DNA of 39,241 nt. It comes from a virus. Where the stretch lies: positions 1 through 39,241 of IMG/VR virus record IMGVR_UViG_3300015262_000003; one strand, written 5' to 3'. The notes beneath the pieces were generated by a model. It did not search any database, was not told where the DNA came from, and worked only from the letters and a program-made list of their open reading frames with translations. Position numbers and translations under genes: made by a program. Below are positions 22,395-31,186 of the stretch, one piece after another (the stretch's first letter is position 1; each line of letters opens with the position of its first letter).

Positions 22395-22955
22395 ATGAAA
22401 GAACGTATGATTGAAATTAAACTTGGTGGTTATCTAAAGCAGTTTGGAAGAAGTCATAAGTTTATGGTGTCAAGTGCAAGAGAAGCAATCAAAGCTCTTT
22501 GTAAACAGATTAAAGGTTTTGAGAATGCAATGAATACCGCCCATCATAAAGGGTTTAGATTTGCTGTTTTTAACGGTAAACATAACATCAAAAACGCTGA
22601 AGAGTTGATGTTGGGTACAAAGGACGTATTGAGGATTATCCCTGTTTATGAAGGTAGTAAACGCGCAGGATTGTTTCAGACAATCATTGGTGTGGTTTTG
22701 ATTGCTGCTAGTTTCTTTGGTGCACCAACTGCTCCAATGGGTATTGCCCTTCTTGTCGGTGGCGTTGCTCAAATGTTAACACCTCAAGCGACAGGATTGA
22801 AAACCAAATCAGATGCAGAAAACCAAGCATCTTATGCATTCGGTAGTCCTGTGAACACAACTGCTCAAGGTAATCCAGTTGGATTGTTATATGGTGAACG
22901 TGAAGTAGGTGGTGCAATTATTTCAGCCGGTATTATAGCGGAAGATCAAGCTTAA
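22395..22955 (+). CDS. Tail assembly protein (lambda I-like)
   Basis: This 186-residue protein follows the K-like gene with no gap. The N-terminal half resembles a ubiquitin-like beta-grasp (I-E-I-K-L-G-G-Y-L, and later V-L-R-I-I-P-V). A hydrophobic Gly/Ala-rich stretch (G-L-F-Q-T-I-I-G-V-V-L-I-A-A, about 92-125) follows, and the end has Y-A-F-G-S-P-V-N-T-T-A-Q-G-N-P-V, the conserved phrase of gpI. In lambda it is required for tip assembly but is not found in the mature tail. Confidence 0.9.
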   Translation: MKERMIEIKLGGYLKQFGRSHKFMVSSAREAIKALCKQIKGFENAMNTAHHKGFRFAVFNGKHNIKNAEELMLGTKDVLRIIPVYEGSKRAGLFQTIIGVVLIAASFFGAPTAPMGIALLVGGVAQMLTPQATGLKTKSDAENQASYAFGSPVNTTAQGNPVGLLYGEREVGGAIISAGIIAEDQA

Positions 22956-22965
22956 GGGGATTAAA

Positions 22966-25900
22966 TTGGAACTAATTTTAGAAGGTAGTAAGGGTGGTGA
23001 AGATAAAGCTCATACACCAGTTGAAACACCAAATAACCTCTTATCTGTAGCTTATGCTAAAGTTTTGTTGGCTGTCGCTGAAGGTGAACTTGCTGGTACT
23101 CCAACTGGTCGTGATATCTTTCTAAACGGAACACCGTTGCTGGACTCAACAGGCGCTCCAAACTTTGGTGGTGTTACATGGGAATGGCGTCCGGGTAGTG
23201 TTAATCAGTCGTATATTCAAGGTATGCCGGATGTCAGCAATGAAGTGAGTGTTGGTGTAGAGCTTAAGGATACAACACCTTGGGTTCGTGAAATCACCAA
23301 AGAGTCGCTTTCAGCTGCTCGTGTTACTCTTAATTGGCCAGCCTTGCAACAACAGCAAGCTAATGGTGATACTGTTGGTGTGACTATTGACTACGCTATT
23401 GATTTGTCAACGGATGGTGGTGCTTATCAACTATACCAACAGTATCAAGTGAGTGGTAAAACAAACACAGCTTATGAGCGAACTCATCGTGTAAACCTTC
23501 CACCAGCAACAACTGGTTGGACAATGCGTGTTCGTCGTATTACACCAAACTCAACTAGCTCTTTGGTTCAAGATACAATGAACATTAAGAGTTTCGCTGA
23601 AGTTGTGGATGCTAAACAACGCTATCCAAACACAGCGCTCTTGTTCGTACAGTTTGATTCTCGTTTGTTTGGTGGTGGATCGATCCCTAAGATTTCTGTT
23701 AAAACAAAAGGTCGCTCTGTACGTGTCCCTGCAAACTATGATCCAATCACTCGGGTGTACTCAGGTGTTTGGGATGGTGTGTTTAAATGGGCATGGACTG
23801 ATAACCCTGTTTGGATCTTCTTCGACATTGTAACACAGAATCGTTTTGGTTTAGGTAGTCGAGTTACAGTAAACCAAGTAGATAAATGGGAATTGTACGA
23901 AGTGGCTCAATACTGTGATGTTCTTGTCGATGACGGTACTGGTGCTGGAACTAAAGAACCACGTCACACATGCAACATCTACATTCAATCTCAAGAAGAT
24001 GCTTGGACTGTATTGCGTGATATCTGCTCCATCTTCAACGGTATGACTTATTGGGATGGTAACAAGTTTATTGCTCGTGCTGATAAACAAGAACCACTTG
24101 ACAACATTCCACTGTTTGGTCGCACTAACGTCATTGGTGACTTTGATTATCAAACAACAGATGAACGGACAATCTTCACATCAGCATTGGTTAGTTATGA
24201 TGAACCATCTGACCACTATGGTACTCAAGTTGAGGCTGTTTGGGAGAAGAGTCAAATCCTTCGTTGGGGTGGTGATCGTCAAACAACTATGGCAGCTGTT
24301 GGTTGTACATCTCGTGGTGAAGCTCAACGTAAAGGTAAGTATACATTAATCACCAACATGTTCAACCGTAGCGTAAACTTCAAGACAGGCTTGCAAGGAT
24401 TAGATCCTAAAGTACGTCCGGGCGCCATCATTGGTGTAGCTGATCCACTTATTGCAGGTAAAGAGTTTACTGGTCGTTTGATTGCTGCAACTAATAGGGT
24501 TATTACTCTTGACCGGGTGACTGAAGCTAAACCGGGTGACGTGATGTTTATCACTCGTAAAGACGGTAGTCAAGAAGGTCGAACTGTCCAAGCAGCTGCT
24601 GGTAAGGTCATTACGGTTACAACAAACTATAGTGAAATCGCTTTACCTAACTCCGTTTGGTATCTTGAGGCAGACGATCTTAAATCTCAACTGTTTAAGA
24701 TTACCAAATTGAAAGTCGATGGTGCCACTTGCATGATTGATGCTGTTGAATACAATGATAGTAAGTTTGCTGCAATTGACTCAGGTGCACGGCTTGAACC
24801 ACGTCCAATTAGTAAAGTACCACCACAAGCACAGAAAGCTCCAACTCCAGTAATCATCAGTTCAAGCAGCTACATTGAACAAATGCAAGCTGTAACTACA
24901 ATGACTATTTCTTGGCCTAAAACAGAGAATGCTGTTTTGTATGAAGGTCAATGGAGAGTTGGTCAAGGTGATTGGGTTACATTGGGTGTAACTGGTGCTC
25001 AACAATTTAACGTCAAAGGTATTTACACTGGTCAATATCTCGCTCGTGTTCGTGCAATCAACGCCTTAGATGTTAAGAGTGCTTGGACATTGAGTGAAGC
25101 TACTGACTTGAATGGTAAAGCAGGATCTCCACCAGCTTTGTCAACTTTCACAACAAGAAAGTTGGTATTCGGTATTGGTCTTGATTGGACATTCCCGAAC
25201 GGTGCTGAAGATACTGCACGTACTGAGATTATGTATAGTGTAACAACTAGTTTTGCTGATGCAATAAAGCTTGGTGATTATGCTTATCCTCAGAACTCAC
25301 ATGAAATGCATGGTTTGGCAGCTGGTGTTACATTCTTCTTTTGGGCTCGTATTATCGATAGAACTGGTAATATCGGACCTTGGACACCATTGTCAACAGC
25401 ACATGGTCTTATGGGTCAATCAAGTTCAGATCAAGCTGAATATGAACTGTACTTCAAACAAATGATTGGTGCTAGTGCGCTTTATGCTGAGCTGAATGAT
25501 CGGATTGATTTGATTGATGGTAATGGTACAGGTTCTGTCAATGATCGAATCAATGATGCTGTAACTGATCTTGAGGGGCAGATTGCTAACATTACAGACG
25601 CTTTGGTTTATGATCCTGCATTGCCTTACTTAGATGGTGATGTTGTTCGTCAAGGTCATAAGTTGTATCAAGCAATTCAAGATGTCCCTGTATCAACACC
25701 ACCACCAAACGTAGTGTATTGGAAAGATGTTGGTACTATCCTTGAGGAAGCAAATGCTCTAGCATCTCAAGTTGCTGTAAATACAACAAACATTGAAACC
25801 ATTGATGGTAAAGTAACAGCTACAGCAAGTCAAATCTCAGGACTGACAGCTGCAACAAGAGATGATGGTGGTGAAGGTGCATTGAATGACGCATTGAAAG

Positions 25901-26574
25901 GTTGGACAAGTACAGCTTCAATCGTAGAGGAAAAGACAGTACGTACTTCTGAAAACTATGCTATGGCACAAACCATAATTAAGCTGACAGCAGATGTGGA
26001 CACTAACACAGCTACAGTGGTTGAGGTTAAACAAACTCAAGCGACAGACCGTGAAGCAAATGCTTTAGCAGTTCAAGCACTCAATGTGAAAGCTGATGCT
26101 AACACTGCTGCTGTACAAACTACATCTCAAGCAGTTGCAACTCTGGATGGCAAAGTGAGTGCTTCTTGGTCGGTTAAGCTTCAGGTGAATGGCCAAGGTC
26201 AATATGTAGCAGCTGGTATCGGGTTAGGTATTGATAATGGACCAGCGGGCTTGCAAAGTACATTCTTGGTTCAGGCTGATAAGTTTGCTGTAATCAACAA
26301 CATTGATTCTACCTTGTCAGTTCCTTTTGTAATTCAAGGCAACCAAGCATTTATTCGATCGGCATTTATTCAAGATGCTTCGATCACCACAGCTAAAATT
26401 GGTGGTGCTCTGCAATCTGATGATTGGATTAATAGCACTCAAGGTTGGTACTTACCAAAGACTGGTGCTTGGCAAATGAACGGTAGTGCAGGAGGTGGTA
26501 AGATGGTAATTAACAACACATTTATCAGGTTTTACCATCCAAATGGTAATCTTGGTATCGACTTGAGTCTTTAA
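22966..26574 (+). CDS. Tail tip/host specificity protein (lambda J-like)
   Basis: This 1202-residue protein starts at TTG with AAGGGGA 5 nt upstream. The N-terminal part has A-Y-A-K-V-L-L-A-V-A-E-G-E near 30-42 and D-I-F-L-N-G-T-P-L, as in gpJ. The phage-tail hub domain spans about 250-520 (N-P-V-W-I-F-F-D-I-V-T; W-T-V-L-R-D-I-C). Fibronectin III-like modules lie near 630-830, followed by a helical region. The C-terminal 140 residues resemble DUF1983-type tips (V-A-A-G-I-G-L-G; F-A-V-I-N-N). It forms the central spike and contacts the host receptor; the variable end is the likely binding part. Confidence 0.95.
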   Translation: MELILEGSKGGEDKAHTPVETPNNLLSVAYAKVLLAVAEGELAGTPTGRDIFLNGTPLLDSTGAPNFGGVTWEWRPGSVNQSYIQGMPDVSNEVSVGVELKDTTPWVREITKESLSAARVTLNWPALQQQQANGDTVGVTIDYAIDLSTDGGAYQLYQQYQVSGKTNTAYERTHRVNLPPATTGWTMRVRRITPNSTSSLVQDTMNIKSFAEVVDAKQRYPNTALLFVQFDSRLFGGGSIPKISVKTKGRSVRVPANYDPITRVYSGVWDGVFKWAWTDNPVWIFFDIVTQNRFGLGSRVTVNQVDKWELYEVAQYCDVLVDDGTGAGTKEPRHTCNIYIQSQEDAWTVLRDICSIFNGMTYWDGNKFIARADKQEPLDNIPLFGRTNVIGDFDYQTTDERTIFTSALVSYDEPSDHYGTQVEAVWEKSQILRWGGDRQTTMAAVGCTSRGEAQRKGKYTLITNMFNRSVNFKTGLQGLDPKVRPGAIIGVADPLIAGKEFTGRLIAATNRVITLDRVTEAKPGDVMFITRKDGSQEGRTVQAAAGKVITVTTNYSEIALPNSVWYLEADDLKSQLFKITKLKVDGATCMIDAVEYNDSKFAAIDSGARLEPRPISKVPPQAQKAPTPVIISSSSYIEQMQAVTTMTISWPKTENAVLYEGQWRVGQGDWVTLGVTGAQQFNVKGIYTGQYLARVRAINALDVKSAWTLSEATDLNGKAGSPPALSTFTTRKLVFGIGLDWTFPNGAEDTARTEIMYSVTTSFADAIKLGDYAYPQNSHEMHGLAAGVTFFFWARIIDRTGNIGPWTPLSTAHGLMGQSSSDQAEYELYFKQMIGASALYAELNDRIDLIDGNGTGSVNDRINDAVTDLEGQIANITDALVYDPALPYLDGDVVRQGHKLYQAIQDVPVSTPPPNVVYWKDVGTILEEANALASQVAVNTTNIETIDGKVTATASQISGLTAATRDDGGEGALNDALKGWTSTASIVEEKTVRTSENYAMAQTIIKLTADVDTNTATVVEVKQTQATDREANALAVQALNVKADANTAAVQTTSQAVATLDGKVSASWSVKLQVNGQGQYVAAGIGLGIDNGPAGLQSTFLVQADKFAVINNIDSTLSVPFVIQGNQAFIRSAFIQDASITTAKIGGALQSDDWINSTQGWYLPKTGAWQMNGSAGGGKMVINNTFIRFYHPNGNLGIDLSL

Positions 26575-26576
26575 TT

Positions 26577-26879
26577 ATGACAGGTTTAACTATTAGAGAT
26601 TCAAGTGGTCGTGTTTTAGTTGATATGTCAATGAACATTAGTCAAACACAAGGGTATGTTGACACTGGTGGTGCGAACGGATCAATAGCTATTCCCGCAC
26701 CTCCTTATGGTAAAACTCAATATTACATTGTTGTACCTTTAGTTGACTTGCAACTTGAGAAGGGAAAGAAGCCGGGTGTTACGTTGACATCCGGCGCTAT
26801 ATCATGGTCGTACTCTTATTCTACAGCAGGATGGGGGTACTTTTCCGCAAACTGTAGAATATTTTATGGGTATTATTAA
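26577..26879 (+). CDS. Small tail-tip-associated protein (DUF6453-like)
   Basis: This 100-residue protein begins G-L-T-I-R-D-S-S-G-R-V-L-V-D, a pattern (strand, D-x-x-G turn, strand, D) also seen in the next protein and in small phage proteins that follow J. It then has A-P-P-Y-G-K-T-Q-Y-Y-I-V-V-P and beta-strand-like segments to the end. The ribosome binding site is poor, so it may be coupled to J translation (2-nt gap). Probably attached to the tail tip; role inferred from context. Confidence 0.7.
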   Translation: MTGLTIRDSSGRVLVDMSMNISQTQGYVDTGGANGSIAIPAPPYGKTQYYIVVPLVDLQLEKGKKPGVTLTSGAISWSYSYSTAGWGYFSANCRIFYGYY

Positions 26880-27763
26880 TGAGTAGTTTAAAAGTATGGA
26901 AGGATACAGGTGTCTTGTTGTTTGATACTGACAAGATCACATATGGGTTGGTGAAAAGTGGGTATATGACATACCTGCAATCTTGGACAAGGAAAGCGTT
27001 GATTTCTTCAACGCTTGATCCTAACAATGGTTCAAGTTGGACTCAAACAACAGCGACTGCTGGTACAGCACAAGCTGACTCTATGTATGGCTTCACTGTT
27101 TATAACGCTCTTTCTCCAATTGTATTCATTGTTGGTACAGGTTGTTTGAATGGTACATCTGTTTCAGGTAATGCAATGACATTTTACTATGCGAATGCTG
27201 ATGCTAACACAAAGTTCTATTGCTTTGATTTAATGTCAGATAACATTGCAGGATCACCATATCTTAAGACGTTTGACACAACTGGAAGAATTACATTTAA
27301 CTCATTGCAACCACCGCTAAATGTTGCAACAGCTGTACAAGCGCCCGGTCCCGGTGCTACTGACATGTATGGACGATATGTGACAACATATGCTGGTGGT
27401 TATAATGTACGAAGACAAGTTTCAAGTGGTCAAGAAGTTGCTAAAATAGATTCCAGAGTTGATATTGCATTAGTTGCTGGTGTAGAGTTTGCAGCATTTT
27501 TGCCTTGGTCAAGAACGTGTACTATAAATGATATTGCAGTTGGTACTAACGTTTTTCCATTCACTCAATACGGTGGCTCTGAGGGTGCTTATGGTCGTGT
27601 TGGTGGTATGTCATTCTTATTTGGCGCTGCTGGTGGTACGACTCAAGCATACCCAAACTCTTCTGGTTACACAGCTACAACTTCATATGTAAATATTCCA
27701 ACAGATCGATATCCTATTGCTTTGTTGATTGCTACGACAAATTATCCATTTCCATTTAATTAA
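26879..27763 (+). CDS. Tail-tip or fibre-associated protein
   Basis: The start overlaps the previous stop (TAATG). The 294-residue protein opens with L-K-V-W-K-D-T-G-V-L-L-F-D, matching the N-terminus of its neighbour, so the two look like diverged relatives sharing an attachment segment. The remainder is Gly/Thr/Tyr-rich and beta-structured (Y-G-F-T-V-Y-N-A; A-G-V-E-F-A-A-F-L-P-W-S). No enzymatic motif is seen. Its place between J and the tail fibre suggests a receptor-binding or tip-decoration role. Confidence 0.68.
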   Translation: MSSLKVWKDTGVLLFDTDKITYGLVKSGYMTYLQSWTRKALISSTLDPNNGSSWTQTTATAGTAQADSMYGFTVYNALSPIVFIVGTGCLNGTSVSGNAMTFYYANADANTKFYCFDLMSDNIAGSPYLKTFDTTGRITFNSLQPPLNVATAVQAPGPGATDMYGRYVTTYAGGYNVRRQVSSGQEVAKIDSRVDIALVAGVEFAAFLPWSRTCTINDIAVGTNVFPFTQYGGSEGAYGRVGGMSFLFGAAGGTTQAYPNSSGYTATTSYVNIPTDRYPIALLIATTNYPFPFN

Positions 27764-27775
27764 TAAGGAGACATT

Positions 27776-28717
27776 ATGCCTTGGTATAAATCAGGCACAG
27801 TGAGTGTAACCAATAACTCAAATGCTGTTATTGGTACAGGAACTGCTTTTATTGTAAATAGCAGAGTTGGTGATGCATTCAGAGGACCAGATGGCGCTTG
27901 GTATGAGGTTGTCAACATTGCAAGTGATACTTCTATGGCAATCTCTCCTAACTATCAAGGTGCTACGAATGCATCTGGTACATATGCTTTGGCTCCAATG
28001 CAAGGGTATGTTAAGGACTCAGCTGATCAGTTGCGTACTATTGTTAACACTTATGGTTCTCAACTTGCTGCTTTGAAAACTACAGGTAACTATGACATTC
28101 TACCTGTTAACAAAGGCGGCACAGGCGGCACTGACCAAGCTACTGCCAGAACTGGATTAGGTCTTGGTGCTGTATCTGTAGAGAATATACTACCTGTTGC
28201 TAAAGGTGGTACAGGTGGTACTGACCAAGCTACCGCTCGGACTGGTCTTGGTCTTGGTACTGTTGCAATAGAAAGTATTGTGCCAATTGCTAAAGGTGGC
28301 ACAGGCAACACCACAGGTACTGCTGCAAAGCTTGCTGGTAGTGGTGGTATTCTCGGCACTGTATCTCAATCGGCTGGTGTTCCAACTGGCGCAATCTTTG
28401 AATCAGGTAGCAACTCGCTAGGTACATACGTTAAGTTTGCCGATGGAACGCTGATTACAATCACTTACAACACTGGTCCTTGGAGCGTTCTTGCTAACTC
28501 ACTAACAGTTCTTGGTCCTTTTGGCAATCCTGCGAATTTTGTTAATAGTGTTTATGCAGTTTCGGCAACCGCAGCACCTAGTGCAACCAATGATACATAT
28601 GGTGTTGTTACGGCCTACCCAGCATCAGTCAGCACGGCTGTGTTTGTTTTCCGTAATGGCGCGACAGCACAGACACTAAGCAACATTAAAATTACTTGCA
28701 TAGGAAGATGGTATTAA
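27776..28717 (+). CDS. Tail fibre protein
   Basis: This 313-residue protein opens with W-Y-K-S-G-T-V-S-V-T-N and continues with V-I-G-T-G-T-A-F, V-G-D-A-F-R-G-P-D-G-x-W-Y-E-V and Q-G-Y-V-K-D-S-A-D-Q. This attachment domain is common in tail fibres of Pseudomonas and related phages. A shaft of repeated I-L-P-V-x-K-G-G-T-G-G-T-D-Q units follows (residues 108-181). The tip (about 195-313) has Y-V-K-F-A-D-G-T-L-I-T-I and a beta-sandwich-like end, the likely receptor-binding part. AAGGAG lies just upstream. Confidence 0.88.
   Translation: MPWYKSGTVSVTNNSNAVIGTGTAFIVNSRVGDAFRGPDGAWYEVVNIASDTSMAISPNYQGATNASGTYALAPMQGYVKDSADQLRTIVNTYGSQLAALKTTGNYDILPVNKGGTGGTDQATARTGLGLGAVSVENILPVAKGGTGGTDQATARTGLGLGTVAIESIVPIAKGGTGNTTGTAAKLAGSGGILGTVSQSAGVPTGAIFESGSNSLGTYVKFADGTLITITYNTGPWSVLANSLTVLGPFGNPANFVNSVYAVSATAAPSATNDTYGVVTAYPASVSTAVFVFRNGATAQTLSNIKITCIGRWY
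28097..28318 (+). repeat. 90-bp tandem repeat in tail fibre shaft
   Basis: Two 90-bp units (28097-28186 and 28187-28276) encode 30-residue repeats starting I-L-P-V-x-K-G-G-T-G. A third, diverged partial unit runs to about 28318 (I-V-P-I-A-K-G-G-T-G-N-T). Synonymous differences between the units show that they are not a very recent duplication. Confidence 0.8.
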
Positions 28718-28718
28718 T

Positions 28719-29087
28719 ATGAAAATTGTACTCGCACCAACTCGCACTGATAATACAATGGTTTTGTTCAAGACAGGTGAAGTTCTAACTGTTAATGGTG
28801 AAGACTTCGATTTCTCACGGATAGGTGAAGGTGATAGTTTGCCTTCATCTGCAATTACTTCTAATTGGTTCCTTGGTGATCAGACAAGAATCGATGGTGA
28901 GTTGGTATTGACTATGTTTTTACCAAACCCTTGGAACTATAGCCCCGAACAAGCATATCCAGTTCCTTTAACTAACGTTCCAGATGGACTCGTTGTCTTA
29001 CCAGCACCATTGCCTATAAAAGAGCAAACTAGTGTTGTTGTGGATGAAGTCGTAGTAGAACAAGAAGAGGTATTGATTAATGAGTAA
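28719..29087 (+). CDS. Tail-fibre-associated hypothetical protein
   Basis: This 122-residue protein contains D-F-D-F-S-R-I-G-E-G-D-S-L-P-S-S-A, then W-F-L-G and R-I-D-G-E-L-V-L-T-M-F-L-P. It ends with D-G-L-V-V-L-P-A-P-L-P and an acidic tail. This order occurs in small proteins encoded next to tail fibres in many phages and prophages. They are thought to help fibre assembly or attachment, though none is well characterised to my knowledge. It overlaps the next start by 8 nt. Confidence 0.72.
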   Translation: MKIVLAPTRTDNTMVLFKTGEVLTVNGEDFDFSRIGEGDSLPSSAITSNWFLGDQTRIDGELVLTMFLPNPWNYSPEQAYPVPLTNVPDGLVVLPAPLPIKEQTSVVVDEVVVEQEEVLINE

Positions 29088-29358
29088 CATTGATTGGACT
29101 AAATTAGTAACACGAGAAATGAAACTTGCTGCTCAAGCTGCTATTAAGAGGGCAGAAAATGTAGCGATTGAAGATCAATGGCGTATTCTTGAAGTTGCGT
29201 TTATTGCTGATCAACTCATCGGTATTGAAGACGGTGATCCTTCAGCCTTACCGGGCACTGATGCTCAGTGGCGAGCATATCGAACAAAGGTAAGAGCATG
29301 GAAAGAAGGTGCGCTTTACTTCCCTGATATCACACATCGGCCAATTAGACCAAGCTAA
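29080..29358 (+). CDS. Putative tail fibre assembly chaperone
   Basis: This 92-residue protein begins N-I-D-W-T-K-L-V-T and has a helical middle with R-A-E-N. It ends W-R-A-Y-R-T-K-V-R-A-W-K-E-G, then P-D-I-T-H-R-P-I-R-P-S. The W-x-x-Y-R-x-x-V-R-x-W ending is typical of small phage tail fibre assembly proteins encoded directly after the fibre. It overlaps the preceding gene by 8 nt. Confidence 0.7.
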   Translation: MSNIDWTKLVTREMKLAAQAAIKRAENVAIEDQWRILEVAFIADQLIGIEDGDPSALPGTDAQWRAYRTKVRAWKEGALYFPDITHRPIRPS

Positions 29359-29373
29359 GAAAGGAAATGAGAA

Positions 29374-29931
29374 ATGGGCATTAATATAACTGATTCTTTA
29401 AAGAAGAAGATATTCATTGCCCTAATTGCCGCTGGTGTTGGTGGTCCTAGTGCTTATGTGGCTACGGAGTTAACAACACCTTCAGAGGGATTCTACACAA
29501 CACCTTATTCAGATCCTGTTGGATTAAAGACTTGGTGTGTTGGACATCTTGGTAAGAAGGGTGAAGTTGTTAAGAAACAATACACTGAAGATGAGTGTAT
29601 TAAACTGTTTGTTCAAGATTGGGTTGTCCATGAACGGTTGTTGAATGGTGTGGTAAAAGTTCCATATCGTTCTGAATGGATGAAAGGTGCTCTCACTGAC
29701 TTTACATTCAACAAAGGTATTGGAAATGTAGCTTCGTCAACATTGTTAGTCAATCTCAATAATAAGAAATATGATGCTGCTTGTGAACAATTGTCCCGTT
29801 GGGTATTTGGGAAAGTGAATGGTGTTAGTAAAGTGCTTCCGGGGTTGGTAATCAGAGCAACTAAGCAATATTCGTATTGCATGGGAAATGAACCAGCTGA
29901 TTATAAATCCAAGATGAGTGAGTGGAAGTGA
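29374..29931 (+). CDS. Endolysin, lysozyme GH24 with N-terminal signal anchor
   Basis: This 185-residue protein is a muramidase of the T4/P21 type. The catalytic triad fits exactly: Glu38 in S-E-G-F, Asp47 in Y-S-D-P-V-G and Thr53 in L-K-T-W (spacings 9 and 6, as in T4 lysozyme). A weakly hydrophobic N-terminal segment (about 12-33, Ala/Gly-rich) after K-K-K suggests a SAR-type anchor that lets the enzyme leave by the Sec route and be activated when membrane potential collapses. It cleaves host peptidoglycan at the end of infection and heads the lysis cassette. The stop overlaps the next start. Confidence 0.9.
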   Translation: MGINITDSLKKKIFIALIAAGVGGPSAYVATELTTPSEGFYTTPYSDPVGLKTWCVGHLGKKGEVVKKQYTEDECIKLFVQDWVVHERLLNGVVKVPYRSEWMKGALTDFTFNKGIGNVASSTLLVNLNNKKYDAACEQLSRWVFGKVNGVSKVLPGLVIRATKQYSYCMGNEPADYKSKMSEWK

Positions 29932-30263
29932 TGTTTGAAAACGGGTTGCTGAGTAAATTGTATAACCATATGCGAAAGCATTACAGGCTCTACTCTTTCA
30001 CAGCTAACACCCTTGTTGCATTGGCAATTGCTGGACTTGCACTCTTAGGTGTTCTTAACACTGTTCTAACATTGAAAGTGTTGATCACTTGGGGTGCAGT
30101 GTTCGCAATTGTTTATGGGATAGGGAAGTGGCTTGATCAAGAAGTGGATGATTTAGACAAGATGAGGAATTATGAATGTGAATTATATTCTGAACGCACT
30201 AAGCGCAATCAAAGTGAAGTTGCTTGTGGGAGTGATAGTTGTTCTGACGACATTACTGGCTAG
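29931..30263 (+). CDS. Holin candidate (two membrane segments)
   Basis: Candidate starts are GTG 29922, GTG 29928 and ATG 29931. The last overlaps the endolysin stop as TGATG and is chosen. The 110-residue protein has a basic N-terminus and two hydrophobic segments (about 24-46 and 49-66), then a charged, acidic tail with several cysteines. Holins of this size commonly have two or three membrane passes. Context (after the endolysin, before spanins) supports the call; no specific holin family is recognised. Confidence 0.65.
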   Translation: MFENGLLSKLYNHMRKHYRLYSFTANTLVALAIAGLALLGVLNTVLTLKVLITWGAVFAIVYGIGKWLDQEVDDLDKMRNYECELYSERTKRNQSEVACGSDSCSDDITG

Positions 30264-30609
30264 TAGTGCAATAGCTTATCACTTCCAGAGTCAAAAGTAC
30301 CTTGATGTATTACAGACAAACACAACAATCTCATTGGTGAACACTGGATTGAACACAACAATCAGTGCATTACAAAAAGAGATTCGTGAGATGCCTGATA
30401 GGAACATCGCAACAGTTAAAGATATTGATATGGAATTATGTAAAGGGTTGTTAGGTGTCAAAGATGTCTTAAACCTCCCATCAACAACTGTTCTGGATGT
30501 ATATCCTGTGAACCCTGACACTAAGGAGGTAAAAAAGAATGAGAAACCTTATGTTGACATTGATGCTCCCCTTCCTCCTGATTTGCTCAAGCTGCTCAAC
30601 GACGACTGA
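30172..30609 (+). CDS. Rz-like inner-membrane spanin
   Basis: This 145-residue protein has one N-terminal membrane segment (about 14-37) and a periplasmic helical region (T-T-I-S-A-L-Q-K-E-I-R-E). A C-terminal part follows with P-L-P-P-D-L-L-K. It overlaps the holin candidate by 92 nt in another frame. The start is ATG 30172; a GTG at 30178 has better spacing from AGGAA and is possible. An o-spanin gene begins inside its 3' end, the usual Rz/Rz1 arrangement. Together they fuse inner and outer membranes in the last lysis step. Confidence 0.75.
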   Translation: MNVNYILNALSAIKVKLLVGVIVVLTTLLASSAIAYHFQSQKYLDVLQTNTTISLVNTGLNTTISALQKEIREMPDRNIATVKDIDMELCKGLLGVKDVLNLPSTTVLDVYPVNPDTKEVKKNEKPYVDIDAPLPPDLLKLLNDD

Positions 30610-30814
30610 GCCAGCTGTAATATATCAAACAGAAAAGGTTTATATCCCGCTCTCCTTGCTCAAAGTAGAGTGTTTACCGAGAAAGGCAGGGGGTACACCA
30701 CGTTTGGTATCAGCGGCTTATTTGAGTGAGAAATCATGCAGGAAAGCCTATGAAAAGATGACTGAAGGGCTTATTAGAGATTATACATTAGAGGGAACTA
30801 AGAATGGACAGTGA
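30539..30814 (+). CDS. Rz1-like outer-membrane lipoprotein spanin
   Basis: This 91-residue protein begins inside the Rz-like gene in another frame and extends 205 nt past it. AAGGAGG lies upstream of the ATG. The signal peptide (M-R-N-L-M-L-T-L-M-L-P-F-L-L) leads to I-C-S-S-C, so lipidation at Cys19 is likely; Cys16 is an alternative. S-T-T-T-E follows. Unlike many Rz1 proteins it is not proline-rich and is longer than usual. Two later cysteines are present. Confidence 0.75.
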   Translation: MRNLMLTLMLPFLLICSSCSTTTEPAVIYQTEKVYIPLSLLKVECLPRKAGGTPRLVSAAYLSEKSCRKAYEKMTEGLIRDYTLEGTKNGQ

Positions 30815-31133
30815 AACAAGTAAGATTAACCTTCTGATAGAGAAGTTTGGTGGTTGGGCAGCAGTTACATTGATCGTTCTAGTGTCGTTCATGTATCAAC
30901 AAGACAGGGCATCAATGAAGGCCGAACTTGCATCAACAAATGCTCGTATTGTTTCTGCTGAAAGATCCATTGGAAGATTGCAAGAAGGGAAAGCATCACG
31001 CGCTGAGTTGAAAGAGTTGCAAGAATCGTTTCTCAGGGAAATTGTTGGAACTCGGCAAGATATGAAAGAGGGATTTCAAATCATTCGTTCTGACATCGCT
31101 CAGCGTATGGAAATGATGAAAGCTCAAAAGTAA
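30804..31133 (+). CDS. Membrane-anchored coiled-coil protein of lysis cassette
   Basis: This 109-residue protein has a single N-terminal hydrophobic segment (about 16-31, G-G-W-A-A-V-T-L-I-V-L-V) followed by a long charged helix rich in heptad-like residues (R-L-Q-E-G-K-A-S-R-A-E-L-K-E-L). It overlaps the Rz1-like gene by 11 nt and is the last gene of the late transcript. Similar small proteins are sometimes called class III holins or antiholins. I cannot assign a function; a lysis-timing role is inference from context. Confidence 0.65.
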   Translation: MDSETSKINLLIEKFGGWAAVTLIVLVSFMYQQDRASMKAELASTNARIVSAERSIGRLQEGKASRAELKELQESFLREIVGTRQDMKEGFQIIRSDIAQRMEMMKAQK

Positions 31134-31143
31134 GATACAAAAA

Positions 31144-31178
31144 GGCCGGGTACTCTTTCGAGTCCCGGCTTTCTTTGG
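31144..31178. terminator. Bidirectional terminator between convergent transcripts
   Basis: GCCGGG-ACTC and GAGT-CCCGGC form a 10-bp stem with one bulged T and a TTTC loop. TTTCTTT follows on the plus strand and CCTTTTT on the minus strand, so it can stop both the late transcript and the opposing minus-strand operon. Confidence 0.88.
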
Positions 31179-31186
31179 TCTATCGT

